Shown piece after piece: positions 1 to 8,623 of a stretch of DNA of 64,000 nucleotides (position 1 is the stretch's first letter; the number at the start of each line of letters is the position of its first letter). Origin of the DNA: Moraxella osloensis (lineage in GTDB: Bacteria; Pseudomonadota; Gammaproteobacteria; Pseudomonadales; Moraxellaceae); the NCBI RefSeq assembly GCF_001553955.1, contig NZ_CP014234.1:1116001-1180000 (forward strand), written 5' to 3'. The translations under genes and the position numbers were made by a program. The notes under the pieces are model-generated. The model did not search any database, was not told the DNA's origin, and was given only the letters and a program-made list of their open reading frames with translations.

Positions 1-2790
1 AAGTTTAGCAAATAGACAGTTATCTTTGTCAAAACGCAGTCTAGCATCTATTATGAGTTGATTATTTTGCCAAGGTAACAATTTTGCCAAATCATGGTTT
101 GGATAGTTTTCATCTTGACTATAACTTTCATAACCTGGATAGATAAAAGCAGGTTGTTTGGGTTTTTGTTGTTGCACGTTTTTGCAATGCCGATAGTTAA
201 ATTGGGGGATGATAATATTTGGCTCATGAATCGTTTCTCGACGATGACGATTGACTCGCCCAGCGGTCTGTACGATGGACTGAACGCTTGATGCATCAAT
301 GACTGCCCAATCAAAATCATGGTCACGCCCCACTTCTTCGACAGGCGTGGCAATCACGACAAAGGGTACATTTTTTTGTTGGCTGTGTTTCATGAGTTCG
401 ATAATTTCGCTATCTTGCTCGATGGTTTCATTACCTGTTTTGCGTTTTTTGCCATCTTTATGACGACTTAGCAAAGTGTCTAAGCGTTGTTCTTTATAAA
501 AACGATTGATTCGCCAATCATTGGCATGATAGCAAGCGATATGGGCGTGTTGCCAATGATTGGCAAAATAATGAGCAAGGCTAATAGCATGGTGAATATT
601 TGCGACCCGAATTAAGCCAAAGGATAGGCATTTTCCCCCATTTTGCCATTGCCAAGCGTGTCTATCATGCAAGGTTTGGGCAGATTCTAGTACCGCTTGT
701 TGCCAATCGCTAATCGTTTCCTTTGGCATGGGTTTGAGTTCGGCTAGACGCAAACTTGGCTTTTTGGCTAAAGCAAGCTGTAATTCATCAAGATGTGTTT
801 GATAAATGTCTTTAAAGTTTTTATCGTCAGCTTGGGTGTCGCTATCTTGAGTTAGCGTTTGTTGCCAAATTTTGGGTGGATTTTTACTGTCAATTTCATT
901 ATCGATAATGGCGATATTAAAGGCTTGTTTGTCATCATTTAGTAATGCTTGTCGCATCGCTATACCAGATTCAAAGGCACGATGCACGCTAATAGCTAAT
1001 GTCTTGGAGAGGGTTGCCGATGAGCAAATCACATGGCGACCATACATGGCAGCTAGCTGCACCAAGCGTAATACTGCTATCAAGGCTTTGGGGTCGTAGC
1101 CATCGATTTCATCGAGTATCAAATCACTACTTATTAATCGTAGCAAGGCTTTGACATGATGTCCTTGCTTGTGTGGCTCGCCCGCTGCTATCAGATAATC
1201 AATGGTGGAAACGAGCAAAGGCGATGCCAATAAAGTTTTGCCATCATTGTCACTTATAATGCCCTTTTTGGTGGTTTTCTCAAATAATGGGTTAAGCCAT
1301 GCAGGAATGTCATAATCATCCCCTTTAGCATCAAATATCGGCTCTGGGGGATTTTCATCTTCGTCAATCCCTTGGTTTTTTTTGGCTTTTTCAAATAGTT
1401 CTTGGGTAATATTGTCGCCGATGACAACGGCTAATTCGTCATCGGACAGATTCATGGATTTTTTGAGAGCATCACCTGTTTGCAAGGTCAAAGAGCGTAA
1501 ATTGAGAGCGATACAAATGCGTGGGTCATTGGGTCGCAAGGTGCAAGCGGTGCGTAGATTCATCCGAGTTTTACCGCTACCTGTACCTGCGATATTAAAA
1601 ACAAGCGTCGGTACATCGGGATATTTATCGGCGAATTTTTGCAAGGCATTGCCAGCAACATTTTGCCACTTAAAATGAGCGTTTTGCGTGGGTGTTTTGA
1701 TATATTCGACGGTCTGCTCACATAGTCCAGACAAATTTAATTCTGTCATCATGTTACAAGCGATAAAACTGGCTCGTTCGCCCACATGGCGTAAATGCCA
1801 TTCTAGCGGTTGATTGTGTTGTTTTTTACTATCAACAAAACAGGTATTAGCAAACAGTTGCGTGGGAGTTGGAGTGGCAGGTTGCACCATGTCCAGATAA
1901 TTGACCGCAGAAATGGTATGGTCAGCGTGAATCAAGGCATTACGAGCATGTAAACAGAGGGCTTTATAATAAGTTGGACTGGCGTTGGTAGGCAATAATT
2001 TGGCAAGTCGTGCCATGCGTTTTTGATAACTATCAAAAATACTTTGTGGTAACTCGCCTGCACAAGTGAGTTGTTGGGTACGAGGTAATGGTTCACGTAC
2101 GTGTTTGTCTTCGTTAGGATAGCTTGCATAGCCTGTTGGGTCATCTGCTCCCAATAATCCATGATGAGTGACAATCAAATAATCCACCGCTTCAATGTCG
2201 CTTGCCACGCCATCATCGACTTTTTTTAAATCACCTAAGGTAAAAATATTACGGTTATTATCTTTGGCGACTTGTTGCCAAGCGTCTTGCCAATCAAAGT
2301 TATTATGCCGTAGTTGTTGCAATAGCTTGACGGATAGCCATTCATGGCGGATATCATCAGCGATGATTTTATTTGCTTGATTAGGTGACAGTTTGTTTTG
2401 AAAATGTTGCGATGCTTTGCCAATATCATGCATATCGCCTGCCGCCCCTGCCAATAGGCTTGCTGCTCTGACCCAGTCGTCGATTTGTCGCTTGGTATAA
2501 GGCTTACCAGTTGAAGCGACAGGGTATGCCCCTTCGCTATTAAAACGATGCTTTGCGCCCACGACCCAAGCCAGTTTCATGCGTCGCATACCGTAGTTAA
2601 TGTAGGCGGCGACGGCAGTTTGGCGAGTAATACCCTTTTGTTTAAGGGCGTTACGGACTTCGGTTAGACCTTCCATGGTCATGGGGGCTTGCCATGTGCT
2701 TTGTCCTGTGCGGATGGCGTAGCTGTCAAGTACGGCTCGGGTTTTTTTCAGGGCTTTTTTTTCGCAAGCAGAGATAAAAATGACGTGCAT
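1..2790 (-). CDS. cas3f: Cas2-Cas3 fusion nuclease-helicase, type I-F (partial, C-terminus off the left edge)
   Basis: This protein degrades DNA bound by the Csy surveillance complex and, through its Cas2 part, joins Cas1 in spacer integration. The frame is open from the ATG at 2788-2790 to base 1, giving 930 codons; family members are somewhat longer, so the last part is missing. Residues 1 to about 95 form the Cas2-like domain (start MHVIFISACEKKALKK). An HD nuclease motif GDMHDIGK follows at about 118-125. Helicase motifs are Walker A GTGSGKT near 400, a DEID box near 558, and motif VI QTAGRVNRHR near 838. A weak ribosome site (TTGGAAAA) precedes the ATG. The gene is divergent from csy1-4, whereas in most I-F loci cas2-3 is co-oriented with them. 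All nuclease and helicase motifs I could check are intact, so I expect an active enzyme. Confidence 0.95.
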   Translation of the reverse strand, partial: MHVIFISACEKKALKKTRAVLDSYAIRTGQSTWQAPMTMEGLTEVRNALKQKGITRQTAVAAYINYGMRRMKLAWVVGAKHRFNSEGAYPVASTGKPYTKRQIDDWVRAASLLAGAAGDMHDIGKASQHFQNKLSPNQANKIIADDIRHEWLSVKLLQQLRHNNFDWQDAWQQVAKDNNRNIFTLGDLKKVDDGVASDIEAVDYLIVTHHGLLGADDPTGYASYPNEDKHVREPLPRTQQLTCAGELPQSIFDSYQKRMARLAKLLPTNASPTYYKALCLHARNALIHADHTISAVNYLDMVQPATPTPTQLFANTCFVDSKKQHNQPLEWHLRHVGERASFIACNMMTELNLSGLCEQTVEYIKTPTQNAHFKWQNVAGNALQKFADKYPDVPTLVFNIAGTGSGKTRMNLRTACTLRPNDPRICIALNLRSLTLQTGDALKKSMNLSDDELAVVIGDNITQELFEKAKKNQGIDEDENPPEPIFDAKGDDYDIPAWLNPLFEKTTKKGIISDNDGKTLLASPLLVSTIDYLIAAGEPHKQGHHVKALLRLISSDLILDEIDGYDPKALIAVLRLVQLAAMYGRHVICSSATLSKTLAISVHRAFESGIAMRQALLNDDKQAFNIAIIDNEIDSKNPPKIWQQTLTQDSDTQADDKNFKDIYQTHLDELQLALAKKPSLRLAELKPMPKETISDWQQAVLESAQTLHDRHAWQWQNGGKCLSFGLIRVANIHHAISLAHYFANHWQHAHIACYHANDWRINRFYKEQRLDTLLSRHKDGKKRKTGNETIEQDSEIIELMKHSQQKNVPFVVIATPVEEVGRDHDFDWAVIDASSVQSIVQTAGRVNRHRRETIHEPNIIIPQFNYRHCKNVQQQKPKQPAFIYPGYESYSQDENYPNHDLAKLLPWQNNQLIIDARLRFDKDNCLFAKL

Positions 2791-2879
2791 TTCATTTTTT
2801 CCAAATTAATTTTTCTGTTTTTATAAGCTTATCATTTTCACTTAATATAAAACTAAATTCTATAATGAATATTAACAAT

Positions 2880-2896
2880 ACGACATCGTGTGTCGT
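2880..2896. promoter_or_regulatory. Operator-like inverted repeat in the divergent cas2-3/csy1 promoter region
   Basis: The 184-bp gap between the divergent cas2-3 and csy1 starts contains a perfect 6-bp inverted repeat ACGACA-TCGTG-TGTCGT centred at 2888. It lies about 80 bp before csy1 and about 90 bp before cas2-3, where a dimeric regulator could act on both transcription units. No regulator gene is visible nearby, and a 6-bp palindrome can arise by chance, so the role is inference. The surrounding DNA is AT-rich; TTGAGC (2922) and TAGAAT (2948) are weak promoter-like hexamers for csy1 with a long spacing of 20 bp. Confidence 0.3.
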
Positions 2897-2974
2897 TTAT
2901 CCACTTTTGCCTGCTTATTATTTGAGCAAAACTATGTTAAAACTAGATAGAATTAAATAAAAAAGGAGATATTT

Positions 2975-4216
2975 ATGTCTGATGATACCATTCCCATTGC
3001 CGACTATCAAAAAGCCCTTGCCGAGTCGGTGCATTTTAGTAACAAGACCATTAATTCCAATGCTACCAAAGGGGGCATTAGGCTTTCTAAGTCGCAAAAT
3101 TTAGACCTACCATATATTAGTGCTAGAACATTATTAAATGATGGTCTTACGCTTTTGACTGATTATCAAGGCAATGCTTCAAACATAGGATATTTTTCAA
3201 AAGCTATAAAACCTGCACAGCTAAATTCAGAAATTGAAAAAGATAATGAGTTTTCAGAAGTAATTAATCAAATTAAAAATGATTTAAAAAACTTATTTGA
3301 TTTGCCATATCAAAATGGGCTTGAACATATCGATATTAGAATGAGGCAATTGCTATTACCGTTGAATGATTCGTATGTTTCCATTAGTCCAACTTCAGCA
3401 GGTGGCGTAAATTATTTGTTAAATCAAGAAGTCAATTTCATAAAAAGTAATCGTGAAAATGATAAAGATTTTTCGGCAAACTTTAAAAATATTCAAACCG
3501 CAACTTTTGGAATTGGGGGTACTAAAAGTGCAAATGTTGGAATGTTAGCTCAAGAAATGCAACGCCCAATTTATCTAACTGCCCCAACTGCCGATGATAC
3601 GATACGTCAAGCCTTTAGCCTGTATTACAAAGGCTTAGACTACTATATCCCCAATAAATTGCCGAAAGACAAACTTGTTCAGCCCGCATTACTTGCTTGG
3701 GCAGAGTTGATTAACAAAGGCATTGCTAAAACCCAACAAGACCCAAATGAGCAAGGTTGGAAAGACAAAGGGATTGGGGCAACGAGTACCGATATGGCTA
3801 GCCGTGAAGCCGAGCAACAATTTTTGACCCATATCTTACGCATCGTCTTGGCTCAAGGGCGAGAAGCTAAAAATAGCCTCGAACAAGTGGCTGATAGATT
3901 GCCCAATATCACCAAGGTAAATGCTGAAAATTATGATGAGCAAGGCGAACTGGTGAGTAAAGAAAGGGTCGCTTTAACACCACTACAACACCCAAGCATC
4001 GATTTAGCCATTCAAGGACTGATTGACACACAGCTACGAGATGAAGGTTGGATGACTGTGTTTGCCGAGCATTTGGCAAAAAGTATCGTCCGTCAATCCT
4101 ATGAAGTCGAAGGACAAAGCAACCCTGTCGCCTTTGTACTCGAAGATAGCACCATACCATTCTTGGCTCGCCGAATTCGTGGCTTGCTGTATGACTTACA
4201 GGAGTTGGCATCATGA
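2975..4216 (+). CDS. csy1: Csy1 (Cas8f), large subunit of the type I-F Csy complex, divergent
   Basis: Csy1 pairs with Csy2 at the 5' end of the crRNA and in studied I-F complexes takes part in PAM recognition and DNA loading. The protein has 413 residues. Similarity to known Csy1 is weak and concentrated in two places that I recognise: the segment RQLLLPLNDSYVSISPTS at about 124-141, matching the family's QLYFPLPGSGYHLLAPLFPTS region, and GGTKSANVG at 181-189, matching the GGTKPQN motif. Position at the head of csy2-csy3-csy4 supports the call. An excellent ribosome site (AAGGAGA) lies 8 bp before the ATG, and the stop overlaps the csy2 start by 4 bp (ATGA), indicating translational coupling. 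The part at about 3100-3560 is clearly AT-richer than the rest of the gene and operon. Confidence 0.82.
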   Translation: MSDDTIPIADYQKALAESVHFSNKTINSNATKGGIRLSKSQNLDLPYISARTLLNDGLTLLTDYQGNASNIGYFSKAIKPAQLNSEIEKDNEFSEVINQIKNDLKNLFDLPYQNGLEHIDIRMRQLLLPLNDSYVSISPTSAGGVNYLLNQEVNFIKSNRENDKDFSANFKNIQTATFGIGGTKSANVGMLAQEMQRPIYLTAPTADDTIRQAFSLYYKGLDYYIPNKLPKDKLVQPALLAWAELINKGIAKTQQDPNEQGWKDKGIGATSTDMASREAEQQFLTHILRIVLAQGREAKNSLEQVADRLPNITKVNAENYDEQGELVSKERVALTPLQHPSIDLAIQGLIDTQLRDEGWMTVFAEHLAKSIVRQSYEVEGQSNPVAFVLEDSTIPFLARRIRGLLYDLQELAS

Positions 4217-5211
4217 GTTTTTTAGCGGTAATTCCGCATATTCGAGTGCAAGGGGCAAATCTACAGACTAGCGGGATTTTGCTCGGTGGCGTACCTTTGG
4301 TGGCATCCACCATGTTTGCGCATGCGTTGGCTCGCAAATTGGGCGTGAAGGACACAGGCGTGATTTATATTCACCATGATAGACAGGATTTGGGAGAAAT
4401 TCTTAAGGATAATTACAATAGAATTTTCTTTCATCCTGCCCAACGCCGTGGCTCTGCGTTTATCAATAAAAATGATTATTCATCAAAAAATCCCAATGCC
4501 TTGTCGTTACAACCAACGGCAAGCTGTCATTTGCATCTTAGTTTGGTGATACGCTTTGATGGCAGACGGCGACCAAGATTGGCAGATTTGCAAAAATTGC
4601 TGATGAATAGCCGTTTTGCAGGGGGGCAAATCACTCGTTATGGCGAAGTTGAATGGGCAGATGACAGCGAGAAATCATTAAAAGATGTGTTAAGCAATAC
4701 CATCAAAACAGGCTTTGTGGTGCTAGACCGTCAGGATGTGTTATTAGCGTACCAACAATCGCAAAATCTCAATCGTTTGCAAGCCTTTACACGGCTATTG
4801 GCACTCACCAAAGACGGCTTAAATCATGCTTTTGGTGAACATCATGGCTTAAGTTTTTTGTCAGCGACTAATCTAGGTTATGCGTTGCTTGAAGACCCAA
4901 AAACCGATAGAACAGGTGTACGACAAGCGTATACCCTTGAACAAGCTGTAATACCTACACCTCACGCCTATGCCGAACCCTTGATTGGCTTAGTGCAATA
5001 TGTGTCAATTCGGCAACTGCTGAATGTTGCTAACGCTCAAAATTCTGATAACTTGGATTTATATGAAGAAGAGCAAAAACCGCAACAGCCCCCAAACCTG
5101 ATTACCGAGCCGTTACGTCAATTATCTGACAACCCACAAGAGTTATTTTGGCAGTACCAATGGCAAACCCATGACGGTGGCGATGTGTTTTTATTGCGAC
5201 AATCTATTTAA
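4213..5211 (+). CDS. csy2: Csy2 (Cas5f), Csy complex subunit
   Basis: Csy2 is the Cas5-type subunit that caps the 5' handle of the crRNA together with Csy1. The 332-residue protein begins MSFLAVIPHIRVQGANLQTS and continues with a FAHALARKLG helix, matching the N-terminal Csy2 pattern (PRLxIQxANA...FxHALxRRxG). The middle has FAGGQITRYGEVEW, the counterpart of the family's RLAGGSILPW segment. The start codon overlaps the csy1 stop. A 61-bp gap with its own ribosome site separates it from csy3. It belongs to the csy1-2-3-4 operon and should be made in small amounts relative to Csy3. Confidence 0.88.
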   Translation: MSFLAVIPHIRVQGANLQTSGILLGGVPLVASTMFAHALARKLGVKDTGVIYIHHDRQDLGEILKDNYNRIFFHPAQRRGSAFINKNDYSSKNPNALSLQPTASCHLHLSLVIRFDGRRRPRLADLQKLLMNSRFAGGQITRYGEVEWADDSEKSLKDVLSNTIKTGFVVLDRQDVLLAYQQSQNLNRLQAFTRLLALTKDGLNHAFGEHHGLSFLSATNLGYALLEDPKTDRTGVRQAYTLEQAVIPTPHAYAEPLIGLVQYVSIRQLLNVANAQNSDNLDLYEEEQKPQQPPNLITEPLRQLSDNPQELFWQYQWQTHDGGDVFLLRQSI

Positions 5212-5272
5212 CCTTACTTTTGAAACTAAACTTTTACCTAACCAATGTTAAAAAACAAACAGGAGTTTTATT

Positions 5273-6334
5273 ATGGCAACTTTCAAAAAATTACCCGCAA
5301 GCCTAGCCCTACAACGTGGTACTGTTATCAGCGACGGGGCATTTTTTCATCTGATAGATGGCAAAACTGAATCATTAAAAGTCATGTATCATGGCATTCG
5401 TGGTACACAAAATGTGGCAGGCAATAAAAGCAAAGGGTCAGCATCGGGCGAATCAGTCGCTCGTGAAGTCAGTAATATTCAACAAACCGAATCTGCCAAA
5501 TTATTACCCAATGCCAAATTATTGGTGACGTGGGATTTTCGTTTGATTGACTTGGCGGATATTTTGTTTGCCAGTGCGACTAAAGCAGGGGCAGATAAAA
5601 GCGATGAACAAGCATTTCGCAAGGCATTTCAAGGGTTTGTGGCTCGTGCCAAAGACAGCGATGGGCTAAAAACGGTGGTCGGTCGTTATGTGCGTAATGT
5701 TGTGAACGGTCGCTGGTTATGGCGTAATCGCTTGGTGGCAGAAAGCATTGTAATTACGGTAACACCCAGTCAAAATTCGGAAAAATCTTATACCTTTAAG
5801 GCGTTAGACTACAATTTAAACAGTTTTGACAATCCTAGTGCGGATGAGCAGGCATTAGCCGAGATTTTATTAACAGGGGCAAAAGGCGACGCAACCAATG
5901 CAGGGCTACATATCGAAGCGGTAGTTGATTTTGGCATGGGTGGTGTGGAAGTATTCCCTTCACAAAATTATCTAGAAGATAAACCCAAAGGCTTTTCTCG
6001 TTCGCTGTATCAACTTAACCCTGTTCGCCCGCAACGTGGGGCAGACAACAACCAATTTTTGGGGCAAGCGGCATTACGTGACCAAAAAATCGGTAATGCG
6101 ATTCGTACCATTGATACGTGGTATCCCAATGCCGAAGAATACAACCATAAACCGATTGCGGTAGAGCCAAATGGGGCAAATCTTGAGCATCAATTTTTTT
6201 ATCGTGTGGGTAAAGAAAAAATGTCAGCGTTTGATATTTTAAAAGAGATTGATGACTTAGACCCCAACAGCGAAAAAGGGATGTTTTTGATTGCCTGTCT
6301 GATTCGTGGTGGCGTATATTCTGAGGGAGATTAA
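5273..6334 (+). CDS. csy3: Csy3 (Cas7f), backbone subunit of the Csy complex
   Basis: Csy3 is the Cas7-type subunit, present in several copies, that coats the crRNA spacer. The protein has 353 residues, in the normal range. The C-terminal part carries the clearest family signature: IGNAIRTIDTWYP followed by PIAVEPNGA, and a C-terminal CLIRGGVYSEGD that matches the family's IRGGVFGEAE ending. The motif GRYVRNVVNGRWLWRNR in the middle is also typical (YAxNxxNxRFLWRNR). A consensus ribosome site (AGGAG) and a separate 61-bp leader before the gene would suit the higher dose this subunit needs. The stop lies only 1 bp before the csy4 start. Confidence 0.95.
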   Translation: MATFKKLPASLALQRGTVISDGAFFHLIDGKTESLKVMYHGIRGTQNVAGNKSKGSASGESVAREVSNIQQTESAKLLPNAKLLVTWDFRLIDLADILFASATKAGADKSDEQAFRKAFQGFVARAKDSDGLKTVVGRYVRNVVNGRWLWRNRLVAESIVITVTPSQNSEKSYTFKALDYNLNSFDNPSADEQALAEILLTGAKGDATNAGLHIEAVVDFGMGGVEVFPSQNYLEDKPKGFSRSLYQLNPVRPQRGADNNQFLGQAALRDQKIGNAIRTIDTWYPNAEEYNHKPIAVEPNGANLEHQFFYRVGKEKMSAFDILKEIDDLDPNSEKGMFLIACLIRGGVYSEGD

Positions 6335-6335
6335 G

Positions 6336-6959
6336 ATGTCATTTGAGTTTTATGTGGATGTACGTGTGATTGAATCGGCAGATACGGTCGATTTATCACT
6401 ACCGACCATTCGCAATCAGATTTATGCGGTATTGCATGGCACGTTTCGAGCGTTGGCATTGGTGGATAAATCACCATATGCCATAGCATTGGCCCCTTCC
6501 CCAAAGCTTAAAGCAAAGCAAGCGGATTTCGAAAAAAAATATGGCAAGTCGCCCCGTTTTGATTTTGATATTTTTCGGGTGTTTTCGGATAGTAGCGAGG
6601 CATTACAGCGATTGGTAGATAGTATTAGCCAACATTGGAAAGTGCGGGATTATAGTGTGGTCGGTACGCCAACGCCTGTACCAACAGCCAAAATCACAGG
6701 CTGGCAAAGTTATCGTCGTTTTCGCATTCCTACGGCAAAAATGGAACGTACTCAACTGTCTGACAATAATGTGCCATTACGAGAACGTCGTCTAGCCACT
6801 GCCAAAGACTTGCCGTATCTTAAAGTTGCCAGTAAAAGCACAGGACAAGTTTTTACCTTAACCATCGATATTGTACCGATGGAAAATGCAGGTGACGGCA
6901 TGCCAGATGGCTATGGTTTGGCTCGTGCCAGTCAGCCGTTTGCTTTGCCGATATTCTAA
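6336..6959 (+). CDS. csy4: Csy4 (Cas6f), crRNA-processing endoribonuclease
   Basis: Csy4 cuts the CRISPR transcript at the 3' base of the repeat hairpin and stays bound to it. I place the start at the ATG at 6336, 1 bp after the csy3 stop and behind GAGGGAGA, giving 207 residues; a GTG 30 bp upstream would only extend into csy3. The family pattern is clear: a histidine in YAVLHGTFRAL (the catalytic position), the basic helix region RRFRIPTAK...VPLRERRLA, then YLKVASKSTGQVFTLTI and the terminal GYGLARASQPFALPIF, which correspond to the LRSQSTGQxF and G(F)xPWF elements of Pseudomonas Csy4. Its substrate is the repeat hairpin CCATC-GCATA-GATGG in the adjacent array. Confidence 0.93.
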   Translation: MSFEFYVDVRVIESADTVDLSLPTIRNQIYAVLHGTFRALALVDKSPYAIALAPSPKLKAKQADFEKKYGKSPRFDFDIFRVFSDSSEALQRLVDSISQHWKVRDYSVVGTPTPVPTAKITGWQSYRRFRIPTAKMERTQLSDNNVPLRERRLATAKDLPYLKVASKSTGQVFTLTIDIVPMENAGDGMPDGYGLARASQPFALPIF

Positions 6960-6963
6960 TTTA

Positions 6964-6997
6964 AAAAAGCAGTAGGCTTTTATGCTTACTGCTTTTT
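6964..6997 (+). terminator. Strong hairpin with T-tract between csy4 and cas1
   Basis: A stem of about 14 bp (GCAGTAGGC with GCTTACTGC, one G-T pair, extended by an A-run facing a T-run) with loop TTTTAT is followed by five Ts. It has the form of an intrinsic terminator readable on both strands. It starts 4 bp after the csy4 stop and ends 20 bp before the cas1 ATG. It would separate the interference operon from cas1 and make cas1 expression depend on readthrough or on a start inside this short gap. An alternative ATG at 6982 lies at the loop edge. Confidence 0.7.
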
Positions 6998-7017
6998 CAT
7001 TTATCAAAGAGAAAAAC

Positions 7018-7986
7018 ATGAGCCAAACTCATAATAGTCATTTACGTAAGCAACGTAGCCGTCCGCTGATGTTGTCCAAGCGGGCGTGTGTGTTTTATCT
7101 TGAGCGAGTTCGAGTCATTTTAAAAGATGACCGTATCGTGTATCTGACCGAAAGTATGCAACCGATTGAACATTTTTATAATATTCCCGAAAAAAATACC
7201 GCTTTTTTATTACTGGGTAAAGGTAGTTCGATTACCGATGCCGCCGCTAGACGTTTGGCAGAATCAAATGTAATGGTCGGTTTTTGTGGTTCAGGCGGTT
7301 CACCATTATTTAGTGCATTAGATTTGACCTTTCTAGCCCCACAAAGTGAGTATCGTCCTACCGAATATATGCAAATTTGGATGAAAGCATGGCTTGATGA
7401 TACGACACGGCTGTTGATGGCAAAGGTGCTATTACAAGAACGTATTGAAATTGTCAAAAAATACTGGCAAAAAAATCCACTACTGACATCATATGGTATT
7501 CGCCTAGATGAATCGGCGGTAGTTAATTTTTCACAAGCGATAGAATCGGCAATGAACCAAGAGCAGTTATTGACTGCCGAAGGTCGCTGGGCAAAGGTAT
7601 TATATAAAAGCTTGGCGGAAGGCTGTGGCTTTAAATTTACCCGCGAGGAAGGCAAAAATGCCAATGATGATATCGCCGATATCGCCAATAGCTACCTTGA
7701 CCACGGGAATTATATCGCTTATGGCTATGCGGCAGTTGCATTACATGGGTTAGGTATTAGCTTTGCTCTACCGATGCTACATGGTAAAACCCGCCGTGGT
7801 GGTTTGGTGTTTGATGTAGCAGATTTGGTCAAAGATGCGATGGTGATGCCACAAGCATTTATTTCGGCAAAACTGGGGCATAATCAAAAAGAGTTTCGGA
7901 TGCAACTTATCGAGATTTGCCAAGACCAAGATGTGTTGGATTATATGTTTGGCTTCGTTGTAGACACTTGCCAAAAAATTAAATAA
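7018..7986 (+). CDS. cas1: Cas1, type I-F spacer integrase
   Basis: Cas1 integrates new spacers at the leader end of the array, in I-F as a complex with the Cas2-Cas3 fusion. I choose the ATG at 7018 (322 residues), behind AAAGAGAAAAAC; an in-frame ATG at 6982 sits inside the preceding hairpin and is less likely. The family is clear from LLLGKGSSITDAAARRLAES, VGFCGSGGSPLF, APQSEYRPTEYMQIW, the metal-binding LDHGNYIAYGYAA region and LHGKTRRGGLVFDVADLVKD, all close to I-F Cas1. The conserved Glu and His/Asp metal ligands appear present. In standard I-F loci cas1 comes first, before cas2-3; here it is last, directly next to the leader. Confidence 0.96.
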   Translation: MSQTHNSHLRKQRSRPLMLSKRACVFYLERVRVILKDDRIVYLTESMQPIEHFYNIPEKNTAFLLLGKGSSITDAAARRLAESNVMVGFCGSGGSPLFSALDLTFLAPQSEYRPTEYMQIWMKAWLDDTTRLLMAKVLLQERIEIVKKYWQKNPLLTSYGIRLDESAVVNFSQAIESAMNQEQLLTAEGRWAKVLYKSLAEGCGFKFTREEGKNANDDIADIANSYLDHGNYIAYGYAAVALHGLGISFALPMLHGKTRRGGLVFDVADLVKDAMVMPQAFISAKLGHNQKEFRMQLIEICQDQDVLDYMFGFVVDTCQKIK

Positions 7987-8083
7987 AATCAGATGCTTAT
8001 AAAAAGCACTTTAAAACGAAGTGTCTTAACTGAATTAAAACGTATATAATTGATATCTGGGGATTTTGTCAGAAAATTCTCCA
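7987..8083 (+). promoter_or_regulatory. CRISPR leader with candidate promoter
   Basis: The 97 bp between the cas1 stop and the first repeat form the leader. Orientation follows from the repeat: the hairpin and the 3' end TTTAGAAA (the crRNA 5' handle, compare CTAAGAAA in other I-F systems) are read left to right, so transcription starts here and the newest spacers lie at about 8112. A good -10 hexamer TATAAT is at 8045-8050; the -35 near 8022 (TGTCTT) is weak. TTGATA at 8049 resembles half of an IHF site, which I-F leaders often have, but the match is incomplete. Confidence 0.65.
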
Positions 8084-8531
8084 GTTCGCCATCGCATAGA
8101 TGGTTTAGAAAGCCTTCTGACGTAGTTTGTTGGTTTTGACAGAGTTCGCCATCGCATAGATGGTTTAGAAATGCTGCTGGTGCTGGCTATGCAATTGCTG
8201 GCTGTTCGCCATCGCATAGATGGTTTAGAAAGATGAGCTCAAGGCGATTTTGACAGAACGTAAGTTCGCCATCGCATAGATGGTTTAGAAAACTGTCCTG
8301 TTTCGACATCGGCAACATAAAAAGTTCGCCATCGCATAGATGGTTTAGAAAATGCAAAAACAGTTTACAAAGCAACTGGGCAAGTTCGCCATCGCATAGA
8401 TGGTTTAGAAAAACTGCTCAAGCTGCTGGGTGGTCGTTTGGTGGTTCGCCATCGCATAGATGGTTTAGAAAGTAAGAAATAGCCCCACGATTACCCCAAG
8501 ACGGTTCGCCATCGCATAGATGGTTTAGAAA

Positions 8532-8623
8532 TATCCCCAGCGACAAGATTTTTTTCGGTAAGCGTTCGCCATCGCATAGATGGTTTAGAAATTTGAAAAT
8601 ACAAGCATTTATTATTTCCGCTT
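8532..8623 (+). repeat. Two-spacer block, copy 1 (copy 2 at 9553-9644)
   Basis: Two adjacent spacers, beginning TATCCCCAGCGACAAG and TTTGAAAATACAAGCATT, occur here and again 1021 bp later in the same order. The flanking spacers differ, except that the next spacer here (8652) and the one after an intervening spacer there (9734) are diverged forms of one target. Duplication by recombination between repeats is the simple explanation. Confidence 0.9.

Noticed and set aside
51-2429. Short frames on both strands inside the cas2-3 region
   Set aside because: They overlap a single uninterrupted 930-codon frame with all Cas2, HD and helicase motifs.
3909-4355. 148-codon minus-strand frame across the csy1/csy2 junction
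   Set aside because: Shadow of two well-supported genes on the plus strand.
1-8083. Type I-F2 (I-Fv, lacking Cas8f) or transposon-linked I-F3 system
   Set aside because: A Cas8f homologue with recognisable motifs is present, as well as Cas3 and Cas1, and no tniQ or Tn7-like gene is seen.
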